NCBI RefSeq assembly: GCF_001429295.1
Contig: NZ_LMJL01000007.1
Location: 401-64,400, forward strand
Direction: 5' to 3'
Length of the DNA stretch: 64,000 nucleotides
From: Flavobacterium sp. Root935
Lineage (GTDB): Bacteria > Bacteroidota > Bacteroidia > Flavobacteriales > Flavobacteriaceae
Shown here: piece after piece, positions 17,828 to 26,825 of the stretch
Numbering within the stretch: position 1 is the stretch's first letter
Layout: each line of letters begins with the position of its first letter
Made by a program: the position numbers and the translations under genes
The notes under the pieces: model-generated
Database searches by the model: none
The model's input: only the letters and a program-made list of their open reading frames with translations
Told to the model about the DNA's origin: nothing

Positions 17828-18277
17828 ATGAAAAATTTTAAGAAACAAGGCTTTCTGGCTGTATTTTTATGTTTATTTATTTCTTTAAACTGTTTATCAC
17901 AAAACAATTCGCAAGCTCCAGCAATGCCTTCACAGCAAAACAGAATTATAATTGATAAAATCGTCGAAGCAGCACATTATAAAAATTATGTGATTGATTT
18001 TTGTTTATCGAAAATAAACGAAACTTCGGCAAAAGAAGGCTGGAATGACCAGAAAACAATGGAGATCAGTCAAAGCATTAATTATAAAAATTTTAGGGAT
18101 GCGATTTACAACAGTTTTGTTGTTTTTGATGAAGTAGAACTGGAAACTTTATTAAAAGCATATGAAAAAGACACGGCTTACCAGACTAAAAATGTAATGA
18201 CTAATAATAAAGTGCTTATCAATAATCTGAATATTTTTGCTACTGATATTGTGAAGGGGAAGTATATTTCTAAATAA
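17828..18277 (+). CDS. Small exported protein of unknown function
   Basis: This 149-residue protein has a clear signal peptide (about 1-25, ending LNCLSQ). The mature part is helical and charged, with no motif I recognise. The segment FVVFDEVELETLLKAYEKD near the middle is the most structured stretch. It stands alone after the terminator of the upstream hydrolase and before a large palindromic repeat region. Confidence 0.65.
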   Translation: MKNFKKQGFLAVFLCLFISLNCLSQNNSQAPAMPSQQNRIIIDKIVEAAHYKNYVIDFCLSKINETSAKEGWNDQKTMEISQSINYKNFRDAIYNSFVVFDEVELETLLKAYEKDTAYQTKNVMTNNKVLINNLNIFATDIVKGKYISK

Positions 18278-18283
18278 AAAGGT

Positions 18284-18316
18284 GCTAAGGTTCTAAGATG
18301 CTAAGATTCTAAGTTT
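18284..18316. repeat. 8-bp degenerate tandem repeat
   Basis: Four consecutive octamers (GGTGCTAA, GGTTCTAA, GATGCTAA, GATTCTAA) follow the consensus RRNNCTRA. The same octamer array recurs near 40896, 43752 and 63661. It opens a 350-base stretch without genes (18278-18633) that is otherwise taken up by nested inverted repeats. Confidence 0.75.
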
Positions 18317-18382
18317 TTGTACTCTTTGTCAAAGTTTTAAACTTTGACTCAAAGATTCAATTTTAAGTTGTCTTCTCATTTT

Positions 18383-18534
18383 TGTCATTTCGACGAAGGA
18401 GACTCGAGCGATAGTGACTGGCGGAGCAAATCTCCGCGAGAAGCTCTATAAAGATTAAACTCTCTTTGCGGAGTTACTTACGGAGATTTGCTCCGCCAGT
18501 CGCTATTGCTCGAGTCTCCTTCGTCGAAATGACA
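18383..18534. repeat. Large inverted-repeat element, TGTCATTTCGACGAAGGAG family
   Basis: The outer 27 bases (18383-18409) are the perfect reverse complement of 18508-18534. The arms continue inward to about 18437/18481 with only two mismatches, giving arms of about 54 bp around a 43-base centre. Outside these arms, ACTCTTTGTCAAAGTTTTAAA (around 18320) is matched by an inverted relative near 18580, so the element is nested in a larger imperfect palindrome. Two further family members are at 28391-28490 and 40999-41109. Confidence 0.88.
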
Positions 18535-18633
18535 ATATTCTGGTTATTTTGTTTAATACAAATTTCTTTAAAATTTTGGTTTTAAACTTTTACAAAGAGT
18601 AAAAAAACCTGAAACTTGAAACTTGAAACAAAA

Positions 18634-21024
18634 CTATTCCTTCGGTTTAAAAACCAATTTTGTTGAAGTTTTTATAATCTCTTCTTTATTCAATTTCATT
18701 TTTCTGAATTTTCCAGCGTTGTACATTTCGGCTTGGTCATCGTAATGTTTACTAAACGGATTTCCAGATTGTCCCGTAGGCAGAATACTCCAGCTGTTTT
18801 CGACATCAGAGAAATCTACAATTCTTCTGGTTGAAGGTCCTCCTTTTGTATAATACTTTCCTTCGTCGTTAAATCCGAAGAATAAATTATTGATTACTTC
18901 ATTTGAACCTGGCGAATTAAATGGTCCGACATTAAATAATCTTCGAAGTGCCGCCACTTTTCCTAAAGGATGTTCGTGCTCAACGGTATGTACTTCTCCC
19001 CATTTCCAATTAGAAACAGTATTTCCTAATTGATTTTGTAATGATATAATTGCATCGTGAAAAGATTTTGAAACAATTTGTTTTCTAGTTTCTTTTACAT
19101 TTTTAGTTTTAATATTATCCCACCAAACCGAATTTTCATTTTTAATTTGATTGGCAATAACTTGTTTCCCAACAGAAATTCCTAAAAAGAGATTGAAGTT
19201 TTCCTCCCCCATTTCGTCTTCAAAAGTATTTTTTAGATATAAATAAATCCATTTATTATAAATCGTTGGCGCAGTATCCTCTAAATTGTTGGTTCCTTTC
19301 CATGATTTTAAAACCTTTATGGCTTCTTTTTCTGTTGCTGAAATTGTGTTAAGATCGATGTTAGAAATCAAATTCTTAACCACATCAACGGCAACATCAG
19401 AAGTATTGTCATAAATCATTTTACTCACTGCTTCTTTATCCCAATCGGATTTTGCATCCATTAATCCTGCAATTCTTTTTGCACGATCTTCAGGCAGGTA
19501 ATATCCTGGATACAAATATCCATCATCTATAGCTTCAGGCTGATTATTAGCAGAATAAACATAACCCCATTTCGGATTTTCTGATGACGGGTTTTTATCA
19601 AAATCTAGATATTCTGTAATATCATCATTCCCGCTCGATCCATCTAAAATCAAATGCGTATTTACACCTTCTTTGTGTTTATACAATTTTCCTGTTGCCC
19701 ACCAAGCCACATTTCCTTTAGCATCTCCATACATTACATTAAGTCCCGGCGCCGCGACAAGTTTTACGGCATTTTTAAATTCGTCCTTACTCTTCGCATG
19801 CGAAAGTCCGTAAACTGCATCTAGAATCTGAATTGGCTGATGGGTGTAAGTCCACAACATTGCAATTGGAGTTTTCTTTTCCAAACGTTCCAAAAAATCA
19901 TTCATAATTGGTCCGTGTCGGCTTGATTTAATTGTCAAGACCACATCTGAAGTATCTTTAACTTTGATTACTTTTTTTCTGGTCTCATAAGCTGCAAAAC
20001 CACTAGGTGTTTGATATTGAGTGGGATCTCCAGCTTTATTCTTTTCTTTATAAAAATCGATGTCATCATTTTCGAACATTGTTAAACCGTAAGCGTAATC
20101 ACGATTGTGTGCCAGTAACGGAAATGGAGTTCCCGCAAGATAACAACCATATAATTCATGTTTTGGTGTTACAATATGAGCTTCGTACCAAGTTGCAGGC
20201 TGCGAAAATCCAATATGCGGATCATTTGCAAAAATCACTTTACCACTTTTAGATTTATGAGGACCAACAACCCAGCTGTTACTTCCAATCAAAGGCGGAA
20301 TTGGTGATTGATCCAGCATTGCTGTAACCGATTTTGCAATCTCTGAATATTCTTCTGTATTTTCTTTAGAAATTTTAATTTGGGTAGTATTAAACTCACC
20401 TTCAATTCCTAAATCTTTTAAATATTCGGCACCATATTTATTTTTAATATCTGTCAATAAAGGATCTGTTTTTTGCGCCATCGCAAAACTGAAGGACATA
20501 TAACCAAAAATATTATAAACGTCCTTTATAGTAAACTTTTGCTTTTTTACGCCAACCAATGTAAATTCAATTGGTGTTGTTCCTTCGTCCAAATATTGAT
20601 TGATTCCATCCAGATAAGCTTCCGCCAATTTATAGCTTTCACTGTTTTTGTCTAATTTGGCAATCGCTTTCGCGGAAGCTTCTTCAATACCAATTCCAGC
20701 AAAAAACTCATCATTTTTAAGCGCGACAGAACCAAAGATTTCAGATAATCTTCCCGGAGCAATTCTCCGAAGTAATTCCATCTGCCATAATCTTTCCTGC
20801 GCATGAACGTAGCCGAGCGCTGTCATGGCATCCTTTTCAGAATTGGCATATATGTGAGGAATACCAAATTCATCAAAATAAACTGTAGTTTCTTCTTGGA
20901 TATTTTTCAGCTGCAATTCTCCTTCGTACTTGGGTTTTAAATGAAAAATATAAGCGCATAAACCAACTCCAATTATAATTATAAGTACTAATAAAACCAG
21001 CAGAAATTTTTTAAATCTTCTCAT
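18634..21024 (-). CDS. Penicillin acylase family protein (Ntn-hydrolase)
   Basis: This protein of about 796 residues starts at the ATG at 21024; a TTG three codons upstream is also open. An N-terminal membrane anchor (about 6-27) is followed by the alpha-chain region and then IGSNSWVVGPHKS. There the Ser after Gly (about residue 248) is the expected nucleophile exposed by self-cleavage. FANDPHIGFSQPATWYEAHI follows as in the family. Such enzymes cleave amides, including beta-lactam side chains and acyl-homoserine lactones; the natural substrate cannot be told. It is a single gene, divergent from the 21141 gene. Confidence 0.9.
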   Translation of the reverse strand: MRRFKKFLLVLLVLIIIIGVGLCAYIFHLKPKYEGELQLKNIQEETTVYFDEFGIPHIYANSEKDAMTALGYVHAQERLWQMELLRRIAPGRLSEIFGSVALKNDEFFAGIGIEEASAKAIAKLDKNSESYKLAEAYLDGINQYLDEGTTPIEFTLVGVKKQKFTIKDVYNIFGYMSFSFAMAQKTDPLLTDIKNKYGAEYLKDLGIEGEFNTTQIKISKENTEEYSEIAKSVTAMLDQSPIPPLIGSNSWVVGPHKSKSGKVIFANDPHIGFSQPATWYEAHIVTPKHELYGCYLAGTPFPLLAHNRDYAYGLTMFENDDIDFYKEKNKAGDPTQYQTPSGFAAYETRKKVIKVKDTSDVVLTIKSSRHGPIMNDFLERLEKKTPIAMLWTYTHQPIQILDAVYGLSHAKSKDEFKNAVKLVAAPGLNVMYGDAKGNVAWWATGKLYKHKEGVNTHLILDGSSGNDDITEYLDFDKNPSSENPKWGYVYSANNQPEAIDDGYLYPGYYLPEDRAKRIAGLMDAKSDWDKEAVSKMIYDNTSDVAVDVVKNLISNIDLNTISATEKEAIKVLKSWKGTNNLEDTAPTIYNKWIYLYLKNTFEDEMGEENFNLFLGISVGKQVIANQIKNENSVWWDNIKTKNVKETRKQIVSKSFHDAIISLQNQLGNTVSNWKWGEVHTVEHEHPLGKVAALRRLFNVGPFNSPGSNEVINNLFFGFNDEGKYYTKGGPSTRRIVDFSDVENSWSILPTGQSGNPFSKHYDDQAEMYNAGKFRKMKLNKEEIIKTSTKLVFKPKE

Positions 21025-21140
21025 ATTTTGCAAAAGGTATAAACGATAAGTTGGTAAAATGATGTAATCGAAAAGAAGAATAATGTAAAAATCATTCTTT
21101 TTAAAAGCCTAAATTTATGTATTTAAAACCAATCCTATAA

Positions 21141-22697
21141 ATGTCCATATATAAAAAAATAGCAATCGGTGTAATTTCTCTTTTTCTCCTAGTGATTTTT
21201 GCCAATATAGGTTTGAATTACTGGATTAAAAAACAGCTTCCGATTATTATTCACGAGAAAAATAAAACAGCGTACAATATCAATTACGAAAAAATTGAAG
21301 TCTCTCTTTTTTCTCGAAATATCTATGCTCAGACATTATTGGTAAGCCCGAAAAACCAGCCTAAAGACAGTAAAAACGGACTTTTTTCTAAAATAGAATC
21401 TATTACAATCAAACATTTTAATGTTTGGGATTTAGCTTTCCGTGATATTATTCAAGCCGAAAGTATTATTATCAATAAACCGCGAGTGATTTTATATAAA
21501 AAAGGCGAGAAACTTATCAATAACAGCAAAAGTATTAAAAGCGAAATTCTTGAACCTTTTCGTAAGATTATTGCAGTTTCGAATATTTATCTCAATGACG
21601 GAACTGTCGATGTGGTTTCTTTGGATACCGAAAAACCTATTTTCAGCATCAAGAAAATCATTTTGAAATTAGAAGGGATTTTGCTGACGGATGCGACTTT
21701 AAAAGAAAAAATTCCGCTGCAATATGAAAGCTACACTTTAGTAATTGACAGTTTATTTTACAGACCAAGTGCTTTTTATCATATTAATATTGGTAAAATA
21801 AGCACCGAGAAAAACTTTCTAAAAATTAATAATTTCTCTAATATTCCGCAATTTAACCGCCCAAATTTCATCAAGCGTTTAGATAAAGAAAAAGATATTT
21901 ATACGCTAAAATTCGATTCGGCACAAGTTTCAAAAATGGATTGGGGTTTTAAAAATGATCGTTTTTTCTTTAAAGCAAATTCAGTTGTAATTAATCATTT
22001 TGATGCGAATATTTATCGTGGCAAAATGCCGAAAGATGATTTGAGCAAAAAATACCTTTACAATCATTTATTGCGAAATATAAAATTCCCGCTTCAAATT
22101 GATACTTTGCAAGTTCTTAAATCGAAATTGGTTTACGAAGAAGAAATTGATTTCTCTAAAGGTCCAGGAATTTTAAGCTTTGATAAATTCAATCTGCAGG
22201 CAACTAATCTGCGAAGTGGTTCTGGTTTGAAAAAAACGAATGATGTAAAAATTAAAGTAAAATGTATTTTCATGAAAACCTCTCCTCTCGATGTAGATTG
22301 GAGTTTTAACGTTCTCGATAAAAATGACGGATTTCACATTCAAGGTGTAATTTCAAATTTTGATGTTCGGGCTATGGGACAATTCAGTAAACCGTATATG
22401 AATGCCTCGTTTACAGGAGTTTTTAATAAGTACCGATTTAATTTTTATGGAAATGATAATATTTCTAAAGGAAACGCTTCTTTAGATTATGATGACCTAA
22501 AAGTAAAACTTTACAAGAAAAAAGATCCTAAAAAAGAAGCCAAGCTCAAATCGGCAATTGTCAATTTATTAGTCAAAAATGATTCAAAAGACAAAGCAAA
22601 AACTGCTGAAGTTGAACTGGAAAGAATTCAGGAAAAATCATTCTATAACTTTTTATGGAGAAGCATTGCAGAATCTTTGAAGAAAATTTTGATATAG
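21141..22697 (+). CDS. AsmA/DUF748-like membrane-anchored protein
   Basis: This 518-residue protein has one N-terminal membrane helix (about 5-27) and then a long beta-strand-rich periplasmic body. The start (YNINYEKIEVSLFSRNIYAQTLLV) and the repeated short amphipathic strands recall AsmA/DUF748-like proteins, some of which take part in lipid transport to the outer membrane. The C-terminal quarter is Lys-rich (KLYKKKDPKKEAKLKSA). Family membership rests on overall pattern only. Confidence 0.55.
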   Translation: MSIYKKIAIGVISLFLLVIFANIGLNYWIKKQLPIIIHEKNKTAYNINYEKIEVSLFSRNIYAQTLLVSPKNQPKDSKNGLFSKIESITIKHFNVWDLAFRDIIQAESIIINKPRVILYKKGEKLINNSKSIKSEILEPFRKIIAVSNIYLNDGTVDVVSLDTEKPIFSIKKIILKLEGILLTDATLKEKIPLQYESYTLVIDSLFYRPSAFYHINIGKISTEKNFLKINNFSNIPQFNRPNFIKRLDKEKDIYTLKFDSAQVSKMDWGFKNDRFFFKANSVVINHFDANIYRGKMPKDDLSKKYLYNHLLRNIKFPLQIDTLQVLKSKLVYEEEIDFSKGPGILSFDKFNLQATNLRSGSGLKKTNDVKIKVKCIFMKTSPLDVDWSFNVLDKNDGFHIQGVISNFDVRAMGQFSKPYMNASFTGVFNKYRFNFYGNDNISKGNASLDYDDLKVKLYKKKDPKKEAKLKSAIVNLLVKNDSKDKAKTAEVELERIQEKSFYNFLWRSIAESLKKILI

Positions 22698-22703
22698 TTT
22701 TTT

Positions 22704-22790
22704 TTGCCACGAATTTCCATTAATTTTCACGAATTATTTTTAAAATCTTTCGAATAAAAATTAGTGGAAATTCGTGTAATTCGCGGCAAC
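22704..22790. repeat. Imperfect inverted repeat, GCCACGAATTTC family
   Basis: TTGCCACGAATTTCCATTAA on the left is answered by an imperfect reverse complement ending TTCGTGTAATTCGCGGCAA. A cleaner relative sits at 57752-57809. It follows directly on the stop of the AsmA-like gene and may form a 3' hairpin. Confidence 0.65.
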
Positions 22791-22866
22791 AAATTAAACC
22801 TGACAATTATCAGGTTTTAGAAAAATCCTTTTTTCAATATTTGTCTTTATTTTAACCCGAAGACAA

Positions 22867-24678
22867 ATGACAAAAACACCTTTACATACTTTTCATATTC
22901 CTGTAATGGGTCTTGCCTATACGATTGACAGTCCAATTCGTGTTGCACAATATGGTATTTCGTCTGTTATTTCTATTGCCGATGACGATTTAATTGAAAA
23001 AATGCGTAATTTCTACAGCACTAAATTCAATATTCCTTACGAAGAAATTACCCAGAAATTTCACGATTACCGCGCGGAAAGAATTACGTCTTACTTAAAT
23101 CTAGTTGACAAAATTGTAAAAGAAAAATTCGAAAGTTTTAAAACAGAATTAGCCGAAAGCAAAACTGCGCTTGAAAATTTTATGTCGATGCTGCCGAATA
23201 CTTCCGACATTAAAAAAGGATTTCAAAATTTGCTGGATGACGGAATTGCTTTTAAAGAAAATATTCAGAATTATATCGAAACGCATCTTTTTCCCGGCGA
23301 AATCGACGTAAACATTATGACAAAATTAGATAAAGATAATTTTGTTAAAAACACTCAGCTTCCCGTCGAATTTAATGATGCTCATGCTGCTTTAAGAGGC
23401 TTTGCAAAAAGTAATTTAGAATCTTCTGTTGTACTTTCTGCTGGAATGAATCCGAGATTGTTCGGTTATTTTGAAAACTTCAAAGATTTTTTTCCAAACG
23501 AAAAAAACGAACTTAAAAAGAAAATCATTTTAAAAGTGAGCGATTTTAGATCGGCAATGATTCAGGGAAATTTCTTGGCCAAAAAAGGACTTTGGGTTTC
23601 TGAATACCGAATCGAATCGGGTTTAAACTGCGGCGGTCACGCCTTTGCCACTGATGGACTCTTATTAGGCACTATTTTAGAAGAATTCAAGCAGAAAAAA
23701 GAACAATTGGTACAATCGGCTCACGATTTAATGATTAAAGCTTTACAGCTCAAAAATCAAGTTTTTCCAGAAACACCTTTAGAATTAAAAATTACAGTTC
23801 AAGGCGGTGTTGGAACTGCAGAAGAACATGAATTTTTATTATACGAATATAAAGTAGATTCTGTTGGCTGGGGCTCTCCATTTTTATTAGTTCCCGAAGC
23901 AACATCTGTAGATCAGGAAACGAGAAGTTTATTAAAGAATGCCAAAGAAGACGATTTTTACCTAAGTCACATTTCGCCCTTAGGAGTTCCTTTTAATACT
24001 TTGCGTGGCACGTCAAACGAAATCTTAAAACAAAAACGCATCGAAGAAAATAAGGCCGGAAGTTCTTGCCCAAAGAAATTTTTGGCTCTAAGTAAAGAAT
24101 ACGATCCACACGGAATTTGTACGGCATCCAAAAAATATCAGGATATTAAACTACAAGAATTAGAAGCAAAAAAAGATTCTCTAACTATCGAAGAATTCGA
24201 AAAAAGCAAAATTAAAATAACAGAGAAATCTTGTCTGTGCGTTGGTTTAGCAAATGCTTCTTATCTCGAAAATGATATCAAAATAAAAGGCCAGTCGCAG
24301 GGTGTGGTAATCTGTCCGGGACCTAATCTGGCTTATTTTGATCAAGAAGTTTCTTTAAAAGATATGCTGCAGCACATTTATCAAGGAAAATCGATTTTGA
24401 GAACTAATGACCGTCCGAATTTATTTGTGAAGGAATTAAAAATGTATGTTGATTATTTTAGAAATGAAATCGAAACTATTTCTGGCGAAGTAACGGCCAA
24501 TCAGCTTAAAAAATGGAATTCTTTTAAAACAAATATTCTAGAAGGAATTGAATATTATCAAAATTTACTTTCATCTACTTTGTATTTTAAGAAAGAAGAA
24601 GAGAAAATACGAAATCAATTCAATTTCTATAAATCAGAATTGAATGCCATTCAAATTCCAACATTAGAATTAGCATAA
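22867..24678 (+). CDS. Unassigned 603-residue protein with flavoenzyme-like (TIM-barrel) motifs
   Basis: I do not recognise an established family name. The protein starts PVMGLAYTIDSPIRVAQYGI, then later shows CGGHAFATDG (C255), ITVQGGVGTAEEHEFLL (309-325) and VGWGSPFLLVPEAT (334-347). These resemble the glycine-rich FMN-phosphate loops of 2-nitropropane-dioxygenase and glutamate-synthase type barrels. The C-terminal third has cysteines at 401, 418, 456, 458 and 483 (SCPKKF, GICTAS, CLCVG, VICPGPN) that could bind metal or an Fe-S cluster. A helical insert spans about 75-150. There is no signal peptide, so it should be cytosolic. It stands alone, with a terminator just after it. Confidence 0.6.
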   Translation: MTKTPLHTFHIPVMGLAYTIDSPIRVAQYGISSVISIADDDLIEKMRNFYSTKFNIPYEEITQKFHDYRAERITSYLNLVDKIVKEKFESFKTELAESKTALENFMSMLPNTSDIKKGFQNLLDDGIAFKENIQNYIETHLFPGEIDVNIMTKLDKDNFVKNTQLPVEFNDAHAALRGFAKSNLESSVVLSAGMNPRLFGYFENFKDFFPNEKNELKKKIILKVSDFRSAMIQGNFLAKKGLWVSEYRIESGLNCGGHAFATDGLLLGTILEEFKQKKEQLVQSAHDLMIKALQLKNQVFPETPLELKITVQGGVGTAEEHEFLLYEYKVDSVGWGSPFLLVPEATSVDQETRSLLKNAKEDDFYLSHISPLGVPFNTLRGTSNEILKQKRIEENKAGSSCPKKFLALSKEYDPHGICTASKKYQDIKLQELEAKKDSLTIEEFEKSKIKITEKSCLCVGLANASYLENDIKIKGQSQGVVICPGPNLAYFDQEVSLKDMLQHIYQGKSILRTNDRPNLFVKELKMYVDYFRNEIETISGEVTANQLKKWNSFKTNILEGIEYYQNLLSSTLYFKKEEEKIRNQFNFYKSELNAIQIPTLELA

Positions 24679-24683
24679 AACAA

Positions 24684-24713
24684 AACGCCGATTTAGGTTT
24701 CTAAATCGGCGTT
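24684..24713. terminator. Bidirectional terminator
   Basis: A 12-bp perfect stem (24684-24695 with 24702-24713) around a 6-base loop lies between the converging 22867 gene and the glycine-zipper gene. The T-tract is short on the plus strand (TTCTTATT) and the minus side reads TTTTG, so efficiency may be moderate. Confidence 0.75.
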
Positions 24714-24734
24714 CTTATTATAAAGATTTAATAT

Positions 24735-25175
24735 CTATTCTTTTTTATTTTTGCTGTCAATAACAGCACCAGTTCCTGTTCCTAAAGCAGCACCAGCCAA
24801 ACCTCCAATAATAGCTCCTTCGCCTTTTTTCTTGCTGACGATTGCTCCGGTTGCGGCACCAACTCCAGCACCAATTACAGCACCTTTAGCAGTTGCACTC
24901 CAGCCTTTCTTTTTCGTTGTAGTCGTTGTTGTTGCTGTATTTCCGTTTGCAGCTTGCTGATGCACCACTACAACTTTCTCTTTTTCAGATTCAACTTTTT
25001 GCTCTTCTTTTATCTTAGCCATTTCTGTCTTCATTGAATCGATAACGCGTTGTTTATTAATCTCAACTTTCATTGAATCAATACTGGCTTGCTTGGCTTT
25101 ATTTAAATCTTGTTTACTTTGATTTTGACAAGAAGTTAAAAGAATTGCCGCCATTATTATATATAAGCCTTTCAT
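24735..25175 (-). CDS. Glycine-zipper lipoprotein
   Basis: This 146-residue protein has a lipoprotein signal ending LLTSC (Cys16), a charged coiled-coil-like middle (SIDSMKVEINKQRVIDSMKTEM) and a threonine run. A glycine zipper follows (GAVIGAGVGAATGAIV and GAIIGGLAGAALGTGTGAVI, about 92-137). Such YMGG/Gly-zipper domains insert in or pack on membranes. It is probably an outer-membrane or periplasmic stress-type protein; the exact role is unknown. Confidence 0.8.
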   Translation of the reverse strand: MKGLYIIMAAILLTSCQNQSKQDLNKAKQASIDSMKVEINKQRVIDSMKTEMAKIKEEQKVESEKEKVVVVHQQAANGNTATTTTTTKKKGWSATAKGAVIGAGVGAATGAIVSKKKGEGAIIGGLAGAALGTGTGAVIDSKNKKE

Positions 25176-25320
25176 GATTGTAGTTTTAATAATTATACAT
25201 TACAAAATACGGAATATCCGCCATAATGATTGTTACAGAATTTTTTCGAAAGTTTATAAGATTAGAAGATTTGATACTTAATTATTAATTATTGTAGTTG
25301 ATTTATTAATCGCACAAAAG

Positions 25321-25488
25321 CGCAGAGCCGCAAAGTTTTTTTCTCATCACTACTTTCTTGCGGAATATAAAAAAAGGCTTTAGCCAAACTATAAAAGTTT
25401 GGCTAAAGCCTTTTTGATTATGTTTTATTCTCATCCAGCTAAAGCTGGACGCTATTCAAACTTTAAGATTAAACTTTGCGGCTCTGCG
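25321..25488. repeat. Nested palindrome: CGCAGAGCCGCAAAG arms enclosing a terminator hairpin
   Basis: The 18 bases at 25321-25338 are perfectly complementary to 25471-25488. Inside them lies a second hairpin (see 25372-25415) and then a short one (CCAGCTAAAGCTGG, 25435-25448). The element takes up most of the 327-base gap between the glycine-zipper gene and kynU. Confidence 0.85.
25372..25415. terminator. Strong hairpin terminator inside a larger palindrome
   Basis: AAAAAGGCTTTAGCCAAAC (25372-25390) pairs with its full complement ending at 25415, giving a stem of about 19 bp flanked by A- and T-runs. Placed 88 bases past the kynU stop, it probably terminates kynU transcription; it is symmetric and could work in both directions. 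Confidence 0.8.
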
Positions 25489-25502
25489 AGATTCATTAAC
25501 TT

Positions 25503-26780
25503 TTACTTCCCTAAAATTCCTGTTTTTAGAATTTGCCCGAAGTCGTACATATCTTCGTAAGAACAATATAATGGAACTGGAGCTAAACGAATTACATTTG
25601 GTTCGCGCCAGTCTGTAATTACTCCGTTTTTCATTAAATAATCGAACAAACTTCTTCCTTCTCCATGAAGAAAAACTGATAATTGTGAAGCTCTTTCTGC
25701 AGGGTTTGAAGGCGTAATAATTTCAAAATTCCCTTTTACTTCTTTGTCAATTTCGTGCAGAATAAATTCTAAATAAGAGGTAATATGATCACGTTTAGCA
25801 ATTAAAGCGTCCATTCCAACCTCAGCAAACATTTCTACCGAAGCCAAATATGGTGCTAAAGAAAGAACTGGAAGATTACTAATCTGCCATCCTCCTGCTC
25901 CATGAACTGGATCAAAGTTAGGTTCCATTTTAAAACGGCGTTCTTTATTGTGTCCCCACCATCCTGCAAAACGAGGTAAATCTGGATCGTTGTGATGTCT
26001 TTCGTGAACAAAAACTCCAGAAGCATTTCCAGGTCCTGAGTTCATATATTTATAACTGCACCAAGCTGCAAAATCTACATTCCAATCATGCAGTTCTAAT
26101 TTAATGTTTCCAGCAGCATGTGCTAGGTCCCAGCCTACTTTTGCACCCGCTTTTTGTCCTGCAGCAGTAATAGTTTTTATGTCGAAAACTTGCCCCGTAT
26201 AATAGTTTACACCTCCAATTAAAACCAAAGCCAGTTCATCGCCAACTTCTTCAATTTTTGCTAAAACATCTTCAAGACGAATATTGTGTTCGCCTTCGCG
26301 GCGTTTAATTTCTACGATAGCATCTTCTGGTTTATATCCATGAAAATGAACCTGACTCTGAAACATATATTGATCTGATGGAAATGCTTTTTCTTCGCAG
26401 ATAATTTTATAACGCTTTCCTTTTGGCTGATAAAAAGAAACCATCAATAAATGAAGGTTTACCGTCAAAGTATTCATTACAGTAACTTCAGACGGAAGTG
26501 CACCTACAATTTTACTCAACGGTTCTGCAAATCTTTCCTGATAATCCCACCATGGTTTTTGTGCATAAAAGTGACCCTCGACAGCCAATTCTGCCCAGTC
26601 ATTCATTACTTCGTCTACATAAGCTTTGGTGCGTTTTGGCTGTAATCCTAAAGAGTTTCCTGTGAAATAAATAACACGTTTATCATTCACTTTTGGAAAA
26701 ATAAATTCGTTTTGATAATGATTTAATGCATCTTGAGCATCAAGTTGTTTCGCGAATTCGCGTGTATTTTGAAAAGTCAT
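25503..26780 (-). CDS. kynU: Kynureninase
   Basis: This 425-residue PLP enzyme cleaves 3-hydroxykynurenine to 3-hydroxyanthranilate and alanine. The PLP lysine is K244 in CSYKYMNSGPG, preceded by the aspartate in GWDLAHAAGN (residues 216-224). Other family marks are YFTGNSLGLQP at the start and FAGWWGH after the active site. Length and motifs fit a complete enzyme. It shares strand with kmo, 12 kb away, but has its own surroundings (palindromes on both sides). Confidence 0.94.
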   Translation of the reverse strand: MTFQNTREFAKQLDAQDALNHYQNEFIFPKVNDKRVIYFTGNSLGLQPKRTKAYVDEVMNDWAELAVEGHFYAQKPWWDYQERFAEPLSKIVGALPSEVTVMNTLTVNLHLLMVSFYQPKGKRYKIICEEKAFPSDQYMFQSQVHFHGYKPEDAIVEIKRREGEHNIRLEDVLAKIEEVGDELALVLIGGVNYYTGQVFDIKTITAAGQKAGAKVGWDLAHAAGNIKLELHDWNVDFAAWCSYKYMNSGPGNASGVFVHERHHNDPDLPRFAGWWGHNKERRFKMEPNFDPVHGAGGWQISNLPVLSLAPYLASVEMFAEVGMDALIAKRDHITSYLEFILHEIDKEVKGNFEIITPSNPAERASQLSVFLHGEGRSLFDYLMKNGVITDWREPNVIRLAPVPLYCSYEDMYDFGQILKTGILGK

Positions 26781-26825
26781 TGTGTTTTTGTTTTGGATGC
26801 TAAAATAACAAATTTTGTTTGTTTT

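Noticed and set aside
18284..18316. CRISPR-like array in the octamer repeats
   Set aside because: Units are contiguous 8-mers without spacers, and no cas genes are present.
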